Part shown: in pieces, positions 12,453 to 24,926 of the stretch | How the letters are laid out: every line of letters begins with the position of its first letter | Position numbering within the stretch: the stretch's first letter is position 1 | Source: Patagioenas fasciata | Lineage: Eukaryota > Chordata > Aves > Columbiformes > Columbidae | NCBI RefSeq assembly: GCF_037038585.1 | Contig: NC_092520.1 | Span: 124,342,001-124,406,000, forward strand | Direction: 5' to 3' | Length of the DNA: 64,000 nt | Notes under the pieces: model-generated | The model's input: the letters and a program-made list of their open reading frames with translations, nothing else | Told to the model about the DNA's origin: nothing | Database searches by the model: none | Made by a program: the position numbers and the translations under genes

Positions 12453-13910
12453 CAAAGAAAAAATGTTCAACCCACCTTTTCTGAGAATTCTGGCCCTTGA
12501 AATCAACTAGATCAAGGAGCCAGCACATCCACATCTGGCTGTCCCACCAGGTCTAGCAAGTGCAATGCTAAGATATAGCGAAGAATAAGCAAGGGACATA
12601 TGACCCCTCTGAAGGAAGAGGATGAACGTTGTCTCTACTCTCATCATTGGAGAGAGACAAGTCCTAAAATACTGCAGCTGTGTAACACTGCTTTTGTAGG
12701 ATTTGCTGTAGAGACAGTTGTTTGAGATTAAGCTTTCAGGGGACTCCGTGTATGGGCCCCAAAGTGCATCCGCCCTGCTGGAGGTTTGGCTGTGGGGTCG
12801 CAGGGCCAGTCCAGAGCCAGTGAAGCCCCAGGAAGCCACTGGCCCCTATGGCACCCTGACATGCTTTTTATGTGCTTGCATACCATGTAATCGTAAATAT
12901 AGCCAAAACCTGACACCACTTTCATACTCAGTACTTTCATGGGACCTTCACATTTGAGGCAGCTGCAGAGGAACTCAAAATTCAAAGGATATTAAACTCT
13001 CTCAGCCTGATCAATATTGAGCTATTAGTTGACAACGCTTTCAAGTTATTTATTGCCAGTAGACAATATCACAAAAGACAACAGAATGAATAACTTACTG
13101 ATTGCATTAGTTTACATCATTTTTACTCACAAACCTCTGTTTGTCTTCACCTGAAATTTTTAAAGCCATCTAAATTCCTTCCTCTTCTCTCCAAAAATAA
13201 TTTCAATAAAGCGCTGGTTGTCTGTTGACTTCTCCTGAACTGCCTCTTCCACTTGTGTGGCTGAACGATCAGTGACCTTCTGAATGCAGCCATCAGCTTG
13301 TCAGCTGAAGCACTGAAACATGGCCTGGAACAAACAGTATGATTTATTTCTATGAGAACATGAATAGTGCGTATCATGTAGCTGTGAAGTTTCTTTGTAA
13401 ATTCCTATGAGGAGTCTGCTACACATCTCTTGTATCTGAATGCCACATATCCATGATTCTAATGACATTTTGGATAGAAAATGCCCATGTTTACAGACTC
13501 AAACAGGGCTCTAATCTGCATCACACATGTAGTGCCAGCCTACTCACAACTATTTTGGTTATGAGCATGTGGTGTCCCTAACATGCAAATACAGAGATTC
13601 TGCCCCTCTGAGAAAACATGTGTCTCACAAAGGAACAGCACATCCTGAAACGGCTTGTGAAACCGAAGTGAGAAGACATACCAGGCACTTGCTCTGCACA
13701 GAAATCCACCCAGCCCTGCATGGTGGTATAAAGCCAAAGGATGACATCAACATTTTTTTAGGAATAAGTGTTAGTCCAATTTCCAAACTACCACCTGGTT
13801 GCAAAAAAAAAAATCTCAAATCCAGCAAAATATGTTAGTGTGTGCACACTAATGAGCAAGCAGAAATAGTAGTGATTCTAAACTAAAGAACACAATTCTG
13901 TAGCTTCTGA
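12453..13910. other. Non-coding sequence with a modest GC-rich patch
   Basis: The segment around 12730-12865 is GC-elevated, with short overlapping open frames on both strands (12718-12957 plus, 12507-12839 and 12728-12985 minus). None has a recognisable domain. A short perfect inverted repeat (TTAGTGTG, 2-bp loop, CACACTAA) lies at 13835-13852. I see no gene. Confidence 0.5.
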
Positions 13911-13952
13911 CACTGAGGCTTATAGACTTGCCCTGAGCAAATCACAGTAAGT
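13911..13952 (-). mobile_element. Possible MIR-like SINE fragment, reverse orientation
   Basis: 'CACTGAGGCTTATAGACTTG' followed by 'CCCTGAGCAAATCACAGTAA' resembles the reverse complement of the MIR core (CTGAGGCTCAGAGA, then ACTTGCCCAAGGTCACACAG, then TAAG). It is short and diverged, so the confidence is low. Confidence 0.35.
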
Positions 13953-15195
13953 TCTTATAGCATGACTTTACAGCACATCTTAGATCCATCACTAAGGGAA
14001 GTTCTGTCTCAAAGTCTCCTGGTTGCTATGATTATGTGTAACACTTCTATAGGTTCTTCCCACTACAGTACAAAGGAACCAGTACTGGATCACAAGCAAG
14101 GCAAGATATTCACTTTTGCCTGCCCTGTATTAAACAACATAATAATAGTCACAAGACAAAATCTGATTTTATTGCAGTGGTCATCAGAATTATAACGACA
14201 AGACATTTTGGGACTATTTTAAATCAAGGACATCAATTACCTCTGTGAACATCAATACAAAACTTCCCACCCAGAAGGGCCACACTGAAGAAAGCACAAA
14301 ACTTATTCTAGGAGAATTTAAGACAAGCAGGATACTAAAGCACATATTTATGAAAGTATCTAGAAACAGGTCAGCATGAAGCCATTCTACTTGGCTGAGC
14401 ATTACATGGGAACATTTGATTGGAGAAAGCAGTTATAATGAGAGCAAATTTTGTGCATAAGGAATTTTGAAATGCTTTTAGTGGATTAATAGCAGTTGCT
14501 TCGACTTAGAACCCAGGGACTGAAGCAGACACCAGATTCCTGACTATATTAAAAAGACAGTAGAAACTGCACTTCTTTACCTTAACAGTTATTTAGCACC
14601 ATGATAGAAGCAGGAGAGTGGTCCCCTGGCAGAATGGACTAAACTGAAGGACATATCACTAATCCCAAATAACAAATGATGTTAGCTTACTCTGCAATGT
14701 ACATGTGACACTGTCTCCATTTGTTTCAAAAGATTCATCATAGCCACTCTCCTGCAAGTGTAAGGAGGGCATGAAACCTAAGCTCTGCAAAAATCAGAAA
14801 CAAATTCAAGAAAATCAAAGTGATCTTTCTCCCCCGACCCCTGTTCCCCCCAAAAAAAGAGAAAGGTGTAATAAGAAGGCATCAGCAATGAGATAAAGGA
14901 TCAGAATTTGTCAGAAATTCCTTCTGCATTATTTCTCCCTCTTCTCCCACAAAACCTTGATACGTCCCATTTCCCTCATTCCTCTCCTTCGGCACAAAAG
15001 TTGTGATTATGATCATCTGCCCCCATATTTCTCAAGGGGGTTGGGGAAAAAGAAAGTGAGAAAACCTGACTTCAGCAAGTATAGAAAGCCCTAGAGTTAT
15101 TTTAAGAAGCAAGGTTCTGCATGTGGAATTGAGGAGCAGAAGCTTAACTGAGATACAAAATCAAACATTTTGTAGATTTTATTCCAACCAGAGTT

Positions 15196-15216
15196 AAAAA
15201 AAAAAAAAAAAAAAAA
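15196..15216. repeat. Poly-A tract
   Basis: Uninterrupted run of 21 A. There is no recognisable retroposed body upstream, so it is called a simple repeat rather than a retrocopy tail. Confidence 0.95.
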
Positions 15217-17189
15217 GGACAACAGAAAATAAAAACTAAAATAAACAGTTTTTAAAAAAGGTAACAGTAGAACAGTAGAAGGCAAAAACTGGTTAATTTC
15301 AGAACTATTCAAGGTTTACCCAGTGTTGGCTGTGTTTGCTAGTCCATGGAAACCACCAGCCTTACAGGTAACTCAGAGGCAGAGACTGTCGTTGGCAGGA
15401 ACATCATACCACACCAACCCTAATAGCCATTGCTATGTAAAATAGCTGCATTCATGGCAGGGCCACATAGCAGCTGCGTCCAGGGAATATTCAGAGGACA
15501 CTCTAAGCACACAGTGAATAAAATGCTACACCGTTACACTGATTTTCTTCTTCACATTCCTAAAGAAATAATCAGATGAAGAATGAAGAATCATGTCTCT
15601 GACTGAATGCATCTCGGATGCCTCCTCCAGATAAGCTTAAAATAAAATCAAAACTGAAGTTTTCGTAAAGAGCATTCTTGTGTCTTCAGAAGAGTCAGTG
15701 TAAAGATTCAGTTCCCAGTGGCTGAGAGGACAAGTACAGAAACAGGCAGCGCCACCTCCTTCTTAAGACGGCTGCTCTCCAGTGCACATCCTATGGTGGA
15801 CACAAGGTGCCCACTCCACTCTCTCTCGATGGAGGATCCCATTTGTCTCAGCCGTGTGAGACAACTGGGAAATTCTGTGCTGGCAACAGCTGGAGGGTCT
15901 GCCCCACAGAGAAGTCTTCCTTTGTCCAGCTTTCCAAGAGTTGTCATATTTCGTTGCAAAAAAGGATCCAGGGAGAATCCCTGTTTCTCTGATCCTCTGG
16001 GTCACAAAAGACTAGACATGAATCATCCCTCTAACCTTTGATATACACTATAGCAACAGCTTGACAGGCTCCTTCATATACTGTCTGAGTGTTATTAAGA
16101 AACTTTTTTTTTTTATTGAGAGTTTTGTGTCCTCTGTTGAAGTTGTTACTTTTTGCAAAAGGAGACAAATATTAACTGACTATCAAGAAAAGCATGAGGT
16201 CAACTCTGCAGTCGGTGAATCAGGGTTTTTTGTTTCTACTGGGATTTTTTTCACCCAAATGATCAACTTCATCAATGGGTGAGGAGCAACTTGCTACTGA
16301 TGTTTAACTCAAAACTGTCCCTGCTTTAAAGCCAGATTCAGGAAAACTGTTAATGGAAGTATCAACAACATCCAGAAAAGATGGCTGAAATTACAGGTTT
16401 TACATTATTACTAAATCCAAAAGGTCTCTCTCTCCTCGTATCCAGCTCTTTTGCTGATATTAGGTATTTTCCCAATACACATTTCCAGAGAGATTCTGTG
16501 TTCCTTCATAGTCTGTGGCTCAGGTTGCATTTGCTGGGAAGAACCCATTCCCAAGGGGAACACCTGAGCTTTTATAACTCATCTCCTTCTGGAAATAACA
16601 TAGATAGAATTAATTTATCCTCACTTCTTTCCCTACAAAAGTGGTTTGCTTCTAGGCTTATATCTTTTAGATAGCACAACTCAAATGAAAATACTGTGGA
16701 AATGAAAACATCAAGTTGCTATTTTCTATACATAATTTGGTAATTAACAATTCCTTGTCTGAATGACAGGTAAAATTCTTTTGTCACCCACCTTAAGACT
16801 CTGGTGTGCCAGTCTGACACACAAAGGTTATAATCATGGTTTATCACTTTGCTGCTGCTCTCTGATTCCTCAGTCATCCCATCCCCACCTCCATCCTCTT
16901 AATGCTTATTTCTGGTTCTGGTACTCATTCAAACTTCTGCTGACCTGATTCTAATCAATAACTGGCAAATAACTGTTCCACTAAAAAGACAGTCACTGTT
17001 TTTTTCTTTTTTCTTCTGTCACAGCAGAAAACCAAATTTCTTCAGGAAATGGTCCAAACATTTAAACAGAATGAATGTGTACAGCTCTTTCCTCATTCAA
17101 GAGCGAAACTTGGCATGAAGCAATAAATCACTTCAGAGGGACAATGAGTTGGAATAGCTGATCCTCATATATATAGCTTTTCTTGAAAG

Positions 17190-17209
17190 TTTTTTTTTTT
17201 TTTTTTTTT
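17190..17209. repeat. Poly-T tract
   Basis: Uninterrupted run of 20 T. No retroposed sequence was recognised next to it. Confidence 0.95.
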
Positions 17210-19122
17210 CCTAGGAATAAAGCCATCAGAGCCAACTCTGGAGCTCCTTTGTAAAAAAGGCAGCCTAGTTTGCAGGCAGTTTTCAGAGCCCTTCACAGCT
17301 TGGACAACTCAAAGCTTCTGACATCTTGTGCTGGACGGTTGCCTTAGGGAATCTACTACAGAGTCTCCAGCCACTAAGGCATATATTATTTTCTTCATAT
17401 CTGATTTCTTTAAAACAAGAACAGCCATGTCAAGCTTCCTTATGGGAGGACTTTAAAGTTGCTTAAGCCAGATGGCTTCAAAGATTTTCTGCAAAATTAT
17501 TTCTTTCTTAAGAATGAAAAACATCTTACATTAATTCTCCAAACCTATTACAGAAACAAAGCTAAACTTCTTAAATACTCAATGGCAATGATATTGACTC
17601 ACAAAACATCTTCAATAAAGTAGTTTAATTTCCTGAATCTAGCTATTATCACCTGACACAAATTTTACTCCAGCTTTAAGAAAATACATTTTTTTTTCTT
17701 TCATAATTAACAGTATCATTATGAATTAAAAAATATGTTGGGTCAGAGGTTAAAAATGTTATGGTTATGTACTGATTCTGAAGCAGGGAAATGAGATTAT
17801 TATTGTCAGGGCTTTTTATGATCTTCAGCAAATTAATTAAAAAGCAAACAATAAGAACCCTTCAGCTTTTTCTTTTCATTCCTTGGTTTATTAACAGATA
17901 TTATACTTCTGAGGACAGAAACCGTATCTTATGAATTCTCCATTTAGAGCTTGATAGGGTGGACATTCCATTCAATGAGCTGTACATAATACCTCGTATT
18001 ACCTCAATACCGACACAATGTAGCAGTAATAGGAAAAATATCCTAAAAAGTTGCCTACAGGAAAGAAATAGGGAAATTTAGAAAAGTAAAATAGGAAAAC
18101 CCTTTAAAAGCACACCTTTTAGTTCATTTATCACTGATATATATGGAAGTAGTCTAAGCAGAAAATTACAGTAAATGCAAAGGTTGGTAGTTCACTTACT
18201 GTTTGCAACAGTTTAACATAAAATCTGTGAACAGCCCCTCTTTGTTAAAAGGCATGGAAGGACAGCAGCCACAGGGTTTTGACTCCACATGCAAGGCAGG
18301 CAGGGGAGCTACATTCTGGTCAACACGTCCGGCCAGAACAATTTAAAATGCAAAAGCACTGTTCTTGGCTAGGATGAAGTGCAGATGGGCTTGGAAGTAG
18401 GAGATGTTTGCTTGGAAGTAGTATGTAAGGGGTATGCAAAATGATGTGGTGTGCCTGTTAGAGTAATGAACTGTGACTCTGAAAAGTAGAAACAGTGCTG
18501 GAAGGCACCTACTGAGAGATCGGAGCCTGGTTCAGTGACATGATGTTTGGCTACAGAACTGAAGAGCCACATGGAAGAAAAAAAAATCTATTCAGAAGCA
18601 CAATACTCACAGCTACACATATATTTACACACTGTCCTTTCATTTGGGAGCAGAAGTGCCCCTTTTTAGATTGTGTCAACCTGGGACTTTTTAGGCATTA
18701 AGATCACTGTTTAAGAATTTCACACTCTTGAGCAGTGAAACAATGACAAATATTGTCAGGAAGTGAAGGAAGCTAGAGAAATAATAGAGAGATGATAGAA
18801 TCTATTCTATGGAACACCGTGTTAGGAGCATAATCTTCATAAGAACTTGGGATACGGATCAGAAACAGAAACCAATCTAAATATTCTCTTACTATGTCTT
18901 GTTAAGATTAGCTACAATAAAAGTGCACAAAATTTTGAAATCAATCTGCTACAAACATTACTGGAAAAATGATTTGCAAAGAATGAATCTCAACTTCAAA
19001 TTCTTCATTATACTATTTAACAACTAGCATTTGCAAAGAAATCCTACAGAATTCTTAGTTATTTCTTCACAGTCCTTGAGTTGAAACCAAATTAATCTCT
19101 CCTGTCTTGTAGACAGTCCTCT

Positions 19123-19275
19123 TAAAAACAAAACAAAACAAAAAAAACAACACACACACACACTAAAACAACAATTAAAAAAAAAAGCCAAAACACACAC
19201 ACACAAGACCTACGAAAGACCCAAACAAACAAACAAAACACAAAAAACCCCACACTAAAAACCAACAACTCCACC
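19123..19275. repeat. A/C-rich low-complexity tract
   Basis: About 150 bp in which the plus strand is nearly all A and C. It contains CAAAA, (CA)n and CAAA units (for example (CA)n near 19150-19162 and 19194-19205, and CAAA repeats at 19223-19237). The minus-strand open frames here, rich in Cys, Val and Phe, are translations of GT/T-rich repeat and are not genes. Confidence 0.9.
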
Positions 19276-20165
19276 ATAACGAGACAAAAATTATTTGCTA
19301 GAAGGCTTGTAAGAATATATATATCTTCACCACTTATGCAATGCTGACATGGTATTCTCACCTCTGCAGTTGCTTCTTTTACAGTAAAACAATAGAAGAT
19401 TCGTCAAAGTGTGCTTTATGAGATAGCTGAATAACAAAATTTTGGCTTAAAAAGACACCAGACAAGGTTTTTAGTAACTGGACATTTTTGGTTTAGTTCA
19501 ATTCATTAGAAATAAGATTATCATCAGTAACTCCATCTGTCATCCAGAACCCTGAAAAAAAATGTTATGTAGCCATAACAGATGTTGCATTTTGGCCATT
19601 TGGACAGTAAGAAAAAGAAATTTAGGAAAATAATCAGAAAATCAAAATATTATTTCTAGTAACACTCCACTCATAAAGAAAAATCCTGAACTTCTTTATC
19701 GCCTCTTCCCACCCATTTAAGAACAATAAGGCACAACAAAAATGATTACTGAAGAGGTATAATTTCAAAGGCCAAGAAGAACTCACAAAGGAGCCAACCA
19801 CTACCTCATTTCTCTCACCTGTAGACACGAGAGAACCACTCCTCAATGGTGCTAAGAGCATTTTTGTACACTATGGCCTTCTCTCAAGCCTAGTTAGCAG
19901 CGGTGACTCTTCTCAGTGAGGTCATCAGCCTTTTAGAATTGAAGCAAAACACACCTGCTGTTCCCATTGCATCAGGGAGACAGCAGTCCCAACTTACTGT
20001 CACTTTTCATTCTTGTTGGCTGCTTCTGTTTAAAAATGCCTTCTCCTCACCCAGCAGAGCTTCAACTCCAAAGAACAGCAGAGGAAATAAAACAAGACAC
20101 TCGTCTAACATGCGCAAGAATTCAGACACCTTTAGAATGGTAAAAACAGGACAAAGTGGTTTCTC

Positions 20166-20246
20166 AAAAAAACAAAACAAAACAAAACTATTCACCAGTA
20201 CTACAACACAGACAAAAAATCCTAAAAATAAAAACAACAAAAGAAC
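20166..20246. repeat. A/C-rich low-complexity tract
   Basis: A second A/C-biased stretch (CAAAA repeats, then mixed A/C) about 0.9 kb after the first. The open frames crossing it on both strands are low-complexity artefacts. Confidence 0.8.
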
Positions 20247-23039
20247 CCTGCAGGAAACAAGTATCTGCCAGATAATTTTGAATTCCTACCAAGCAAACAA
20301 ATTTTGATGAAGTAGTGTTTGCTTTCACTATTCGCCAAGTCTGGTAGTAAAAATGTTCCAAAATAACAAAGAAAAAAAAACCCAAAACTCCTAGAAGAGA
20401 TTCACCACTGAAATGTTCCTTGAATCTATTCCATTATTTCTAATCTAAGACAAACATATTTCCCTTTCAGAATCATTATACATCATATTAAATCCATCTA
20501 TAATTTCAGCCACAGGTGTAATAAGGAAAATAACCCCATCACCCTAATCAAAGGCAGGTTATTTCCACAATCTAAAGTCAATCCAAAAGCAGACAGATGG
20601 CTCTAAGAAACATTGGTTTTATCACACAACAGACAGATGTTTCTGAATTGTTTTTTGGTAATTGCCAGATAACCTTGTGTGTCTTGTACACCAGTATGTG
20701 AGCTCTCTCTTTAGCTTCCAAGGTTTAACCGTTGCCATTTACTCCATGAAAGAAATGAAGCCGAAAGCTTGAAGACGGTAATGTCTTTGGACTGTGGAAG
20801 CTTCACAGCAGCTGTGGGAAGGAAAGGCAGTTACAAGAAAGGGACAGTGCAGCTGTCCCACAAGAAGGCACCGCTGGAGCTGAAGGAACCGGCTGGTTTC
20901 AGGTGATACAAAGGAGTTCAGAGATTGTCCCAGTTCTGAGGTCTGCACATGTTCTCTGGAAACACATCCCTAAGTAAGATCTGAACTTTCCTTTCTTTTT
21001 TTTTTTTTTTTGAATTGCTTCTAAGAGAGGCAGAAATATTTCCCGCCATAGTACGAGTCCCAACACGAGATCTTAAGTACAAAAAGAAGATTAAAATTAC
21101 AAAGTTAAAAATGAAGATAGATGCAGCAGACCCTTAGGCAAACAGACAGACACACATGTGCGCTTTACAGAAACATGTGAACACTGGCAGCATACATTCA
21201 GATGCCATAAATCTGGAAGTGTGGCAAAAGAAATAACAGTAGGAGGAAAAGGTGTAGTGCATTGGCTCACGGACTGAAATGTGACAATTTAAGTCGAAAG
21301 ATCATGCAGGCTGTGAAAACTATGAGAAAAAATTGGAAGGAAAAAGTGAGAGGATGTCTTATTTATAAAAATGCTAGGAGATTCCATGAACTATTAAATC
21401 AGCGAGAAAAATGCAGACTTATTCTTAAGATAAAGATTTGGAAAGAACGCACTTAAGCCTAGTCACATATGAGTTTTGGAAACATACAGTACTACTATGT
21501 ATTATTTATTGTTCATCATTAAGTGCTTTTAAATATTTGCTTGGCACATCTCCTGTTGTAGTATTTATTCTCTGTATATATTCACCATAATACTGTAAAA
21601 TTGGTTAACTTACTGTACATAATACATATTTAGCAGTTATTTTTGATAAAGCTGTGAATTTTGAAATTACAGTTGCTGTTAAAAAGTCACTATTCAATAA
21701 CCATGAAAACTACTGGATCTGAGACATTCCAGTTATTTTCCTGTGCAGTGAAATCAAACTGCCATTATGGATGCTGGCAAATATTAAACCTAATATGTAT
21801 ACCTTAGACTGATGCAGGTACATTCATGGTAAAACTCTGACTTAAATAGAAGTCCATATAGTCTTACAAAAGTATAAAATCAACACTACATTCCCTTGGT
21901 GAGAAAACAGGTACTCACAGGTCTTTTTCAGTATTTGAAGAAAGTGTCTGACAATGTTAACTGACAGAAATTCAATCTAGAGCTGTATGCTAAATTATGC
22001 CAACTGCGATTCCAGCCTACTGACAACTATCACAGACTTCATTTACAGTGATGCTTCTATTTCTTCCTCATGACAGCTCCAAATTAAAGTGGACTTTGAA
22101 CAACACTTGGACCCTCCCCCACTATAGCTATTTTTTCCTTGTTTAAAAAGATGAAGTCATAGATGTTTAATGAAAACAGCAAAAAGAGCTTTAAGCTGAC
22201 AAGCATTGCCTTACCTTGCTAAAGAAAAGTAAACATACATATACATAATTACATGTATGGTTTCCTTCAAATATATTTAATCAAGACCTTAAAGGCTTTA
22301 AATCCAACCTAATATCAGAATTATCTCTGAACTTGTAAGATCTATTTACATTCACAATTGCTAGTACCGTAAGGCAGAGAAGTAGTTCTGGTTCAGAAAA
22401 GGTTTTGCAGCCCATATTGCAATTAAAAGCTGCAGGCACTAGCATGCTGCCCTCTGAATTTTATTTTTATCCACTCAGTCCAATGGAGATACTTATACTA
22501 AAGTCTGTGGATACTTGATCAGGTCCATAATCTACTGGGTGCAATGGCCAGGTAAATAACTACGCTTGCAAGAAAGAAAATTATACATAAAAAACTTTGT
22601 TTGTATGTATATGTGTATTTTTCCCAGTGTTTCTTAGAATTGGAAGCTGTTAGAAAGATCAAACTATCTCTCAGCAATCAGGTAATAGCAATTTGAGACA
22701 GAAAAAATGACATACTGATTATTTCCTGTGAGGAGCGTTTAACTAAATAGATGGGAGTACAGTAACTGAGATTAAATCAGGCATTTGAAAATTATACTGA
22801 GTAGCAAGAAAAGTTCACAAAGGTCTTTTGTGAAGAGTTCTTTCTAGGCCTGTCTACAGGAACAGCTCCAAGTGTATTTGCATGGCTTGGTTACTGTTTC
22901 AAGCACTAAGTTTTTTTCCTTTCTTAAAGAGTCAAAAGTCTCAATCTTGTTCAAGGTTTGAAATTACAAGTAAAATTAAACTTCTCAGTTAGCCATGTCT
23001 CCATTACTCTGTCCACAAGTTATCCACCTTTGAAGTAAA
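20247..23039. other. AT-rich unique non-coding sequence
   Basis: No gene or interspersed repeat was recognised. A T16 run lies at 20996-21011. Confidence 0.65.
20996..21011. repeat. Poly-T tract
   Basis: Uninterrupted run of 16 T preceded by a short pyrimidine stretch. Confidence 0.9.
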
Positions 23040-23375
23040 GAGTGACCTCCAGCTCACCACAGCCTCCAGCTGCTGCGTGACCCAGAACACAGCCTGGCTG
23101 CTTCCAGCTCAGGACAGAGCATGATCATGTCATCTCATGGGCCTGATGCTACAGCTCAGCCAGGCCAAGCTGTCCCAACACATGGCCAGACTGCTCGTCT
23201 TGGCACCACAGCCTGAAAATAAGGAGCATCTCCCCAAGGCAGTGCCCCATCATCTGCAGGGATCTCTCAGCCAGGAAGGTGAGGAGTCAAGTGCAAATAC
23301 ATGTCCACCCGTCTTGCAACACTCTCTGCCCAGCAGTGCCTGCTGGGAATCACAGGAGAGCATGGGGCAGACACA
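23040..23375. other. GC-elevated patch, unclassified
   Basis: GC content rises sharply against the AT-rich flanks. A 94-codon plus-strand frame (23137-23421) crosses it, but no domain is recognised. The abrupt composition change suggests an old unclassified repeat, or less likely an exon. I see no flanking terminal repeats or duplications. Confidence 0.35.
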
Positions 23376-24872
23376 TCACTCATCTGGACACAAGATGAAA
23401 CAGAACTTGAATGACAGTTGAACTTCTACTGGCAGATAATATTTATAGTCACCTTAAACCTTGTAGAATCACTATGTTATCTAAGTTTCTCCACTATCCA
23501 AAGTCCTGTCTCTATAAGTAACATGACAGAAAGTAGATGTATGAAATATATGTTGTGCATAGACATCTCACCAGAATCGTAATTCTCAAAAATTTAGATT
23601 ATTAGGACAATTAGTCATTCTACTAACTTGAATTACATTGAGTCAATGAAAACCAAGCCCTTAATCATCTGCTGAATGTTGGAAATGCTCCCTCAGACAA
23701 GCACATCTTTAGCTGCACAAACAAATGTAAAGTAGGAACCAGGCCAACAACTACTTAAACCAAAATAATTGTCCATCTTTGTTATTTTTTTAATGTAATC
23801 ATACAGATCTGAAATTATGTACATTTAGGCTAGGGCAGAGTGATAAGACAGAACGTAGGATAATATTTTAAATAGCAAGGGCAGGTAAAAGTTTTAAAAG
23901 TAAGATGTTTTTCATCATAAAAATATTCATCCTTCACTTTTTTTTTTTTTTTCTGAAATGATATCAGTCCCTGCATCATTGTCCTTCTTAATCAGATACA
24001 GAAATTAAATCAGAGGCACTGATGAGGAGAATATCAGCAGAAATGCACTTAAGCTTATTACATAATACTTTCTGATTAGAGCCCCAGCAGCACTTCACAG
24101 ATTGAGCTACATGATTATATTTTCAATTTGGTATAACTGAAATATTTTATTTTCATTTCAATAAATGAATATTGTACCTAAAAAATCAGAGCTGAACTGC
24201 AGTTTTACCAAAAACTATATAGGCACAGAGTTAAATCTTCATGTTTGCATGTTTCTTATTCAAATATGTAAGTTGTTTTTTCTTAGAAAGGTCCAAGTAG
24301 ATTTTGAGAATTCATGTGGAGAGGAAAAAGCTGTTGATTATTCAAAGGGTGAAAGATAGCTTTTGGGAACAAAGAACATATTTGGAAATTACAAGATTTG
24401 CTGTTTAGTTCCACTCATTAAAATAAAAGTCTTACTTTTAAACACAAAATAATATGGTACAGTGATTTAGCTTAAATTGCATATGATACATTTCTGTAGC
24501 TCTGTTTGCATCTTATTTTTGAACATCCAAAGAGATCTTAACTATGAAGGTAAGAAAAAAATAGCTCCTATATTTGAAACATTTATATTGGATTTTTCCA
24601 GAAAGTAGCAATCATACAACGGACTTCTGTGTTTTGAAAATACAATGTCTGTGTAAGGTATTGTTCTACCTTTAGGAGAAAAAGGGGGAATTCTGAATTA
24701 GCTGTGTGGAATACATGCAGAAACAAATATACTTCTGGTATGAAGTATGGCTTATAAATCCACAGTATAAGGACTGCCTTATTATTCAGCTGTTCTAAGA
24801 AAGTAGTACTTCCCAGGGTATCATTAAATAGTTTCATCATAATATGCATACCTTTATGAAAACTGTGTTGAA

Positions 24873-24926
24873 TGTTAATTGGTTAACAGGTTAATTAAAC
24901 TTTTTAGTTGATTAACCATTAGTTAA
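24873..24926. repeat. AT-rich imperfect inverted repeat with GTTAAT motifs
   Basis: GTTAATTGGTTAAC (24874-24887) is itself a near-palindrome. It is followed by GTTAATTAAAC and then by GATTAACCATTAGTTAA, which is roughly its reverse complement. It could form an imperfect hairpin or hold paired homeodomain/HNF1-type sites. It is recorded as sequence structure only. Confidence 0.55.

Larger units (their letters stand above)
13953..19122. other. AT-rich unique non-coding sequence
   Basis: No gene or interspersed repeat was recognised. It contains homopolymer runs at 15196-15216 (A21) and 17190-17209 (T20). Open frames, for example the overlapping ones on both strands at 15708-16041, are domainless and treated as chance. 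Confidence 0.65.

Noticed and set aside
15196..15216. Poly-A tract as the tail of a processed pseudogene
   Set aside because: No recognisable coding or RNA-derived sequence lies upstream and no flanking duplication was seen. The same applies to the other poly-A and poly-T runs.
19024..19361. Minus-strand frames with Cys/Val/Phe-rich 'membrane protein' appearance
   Set aside because: They are translations of the GT/T-rich complement of an A/C low-complexity tract.
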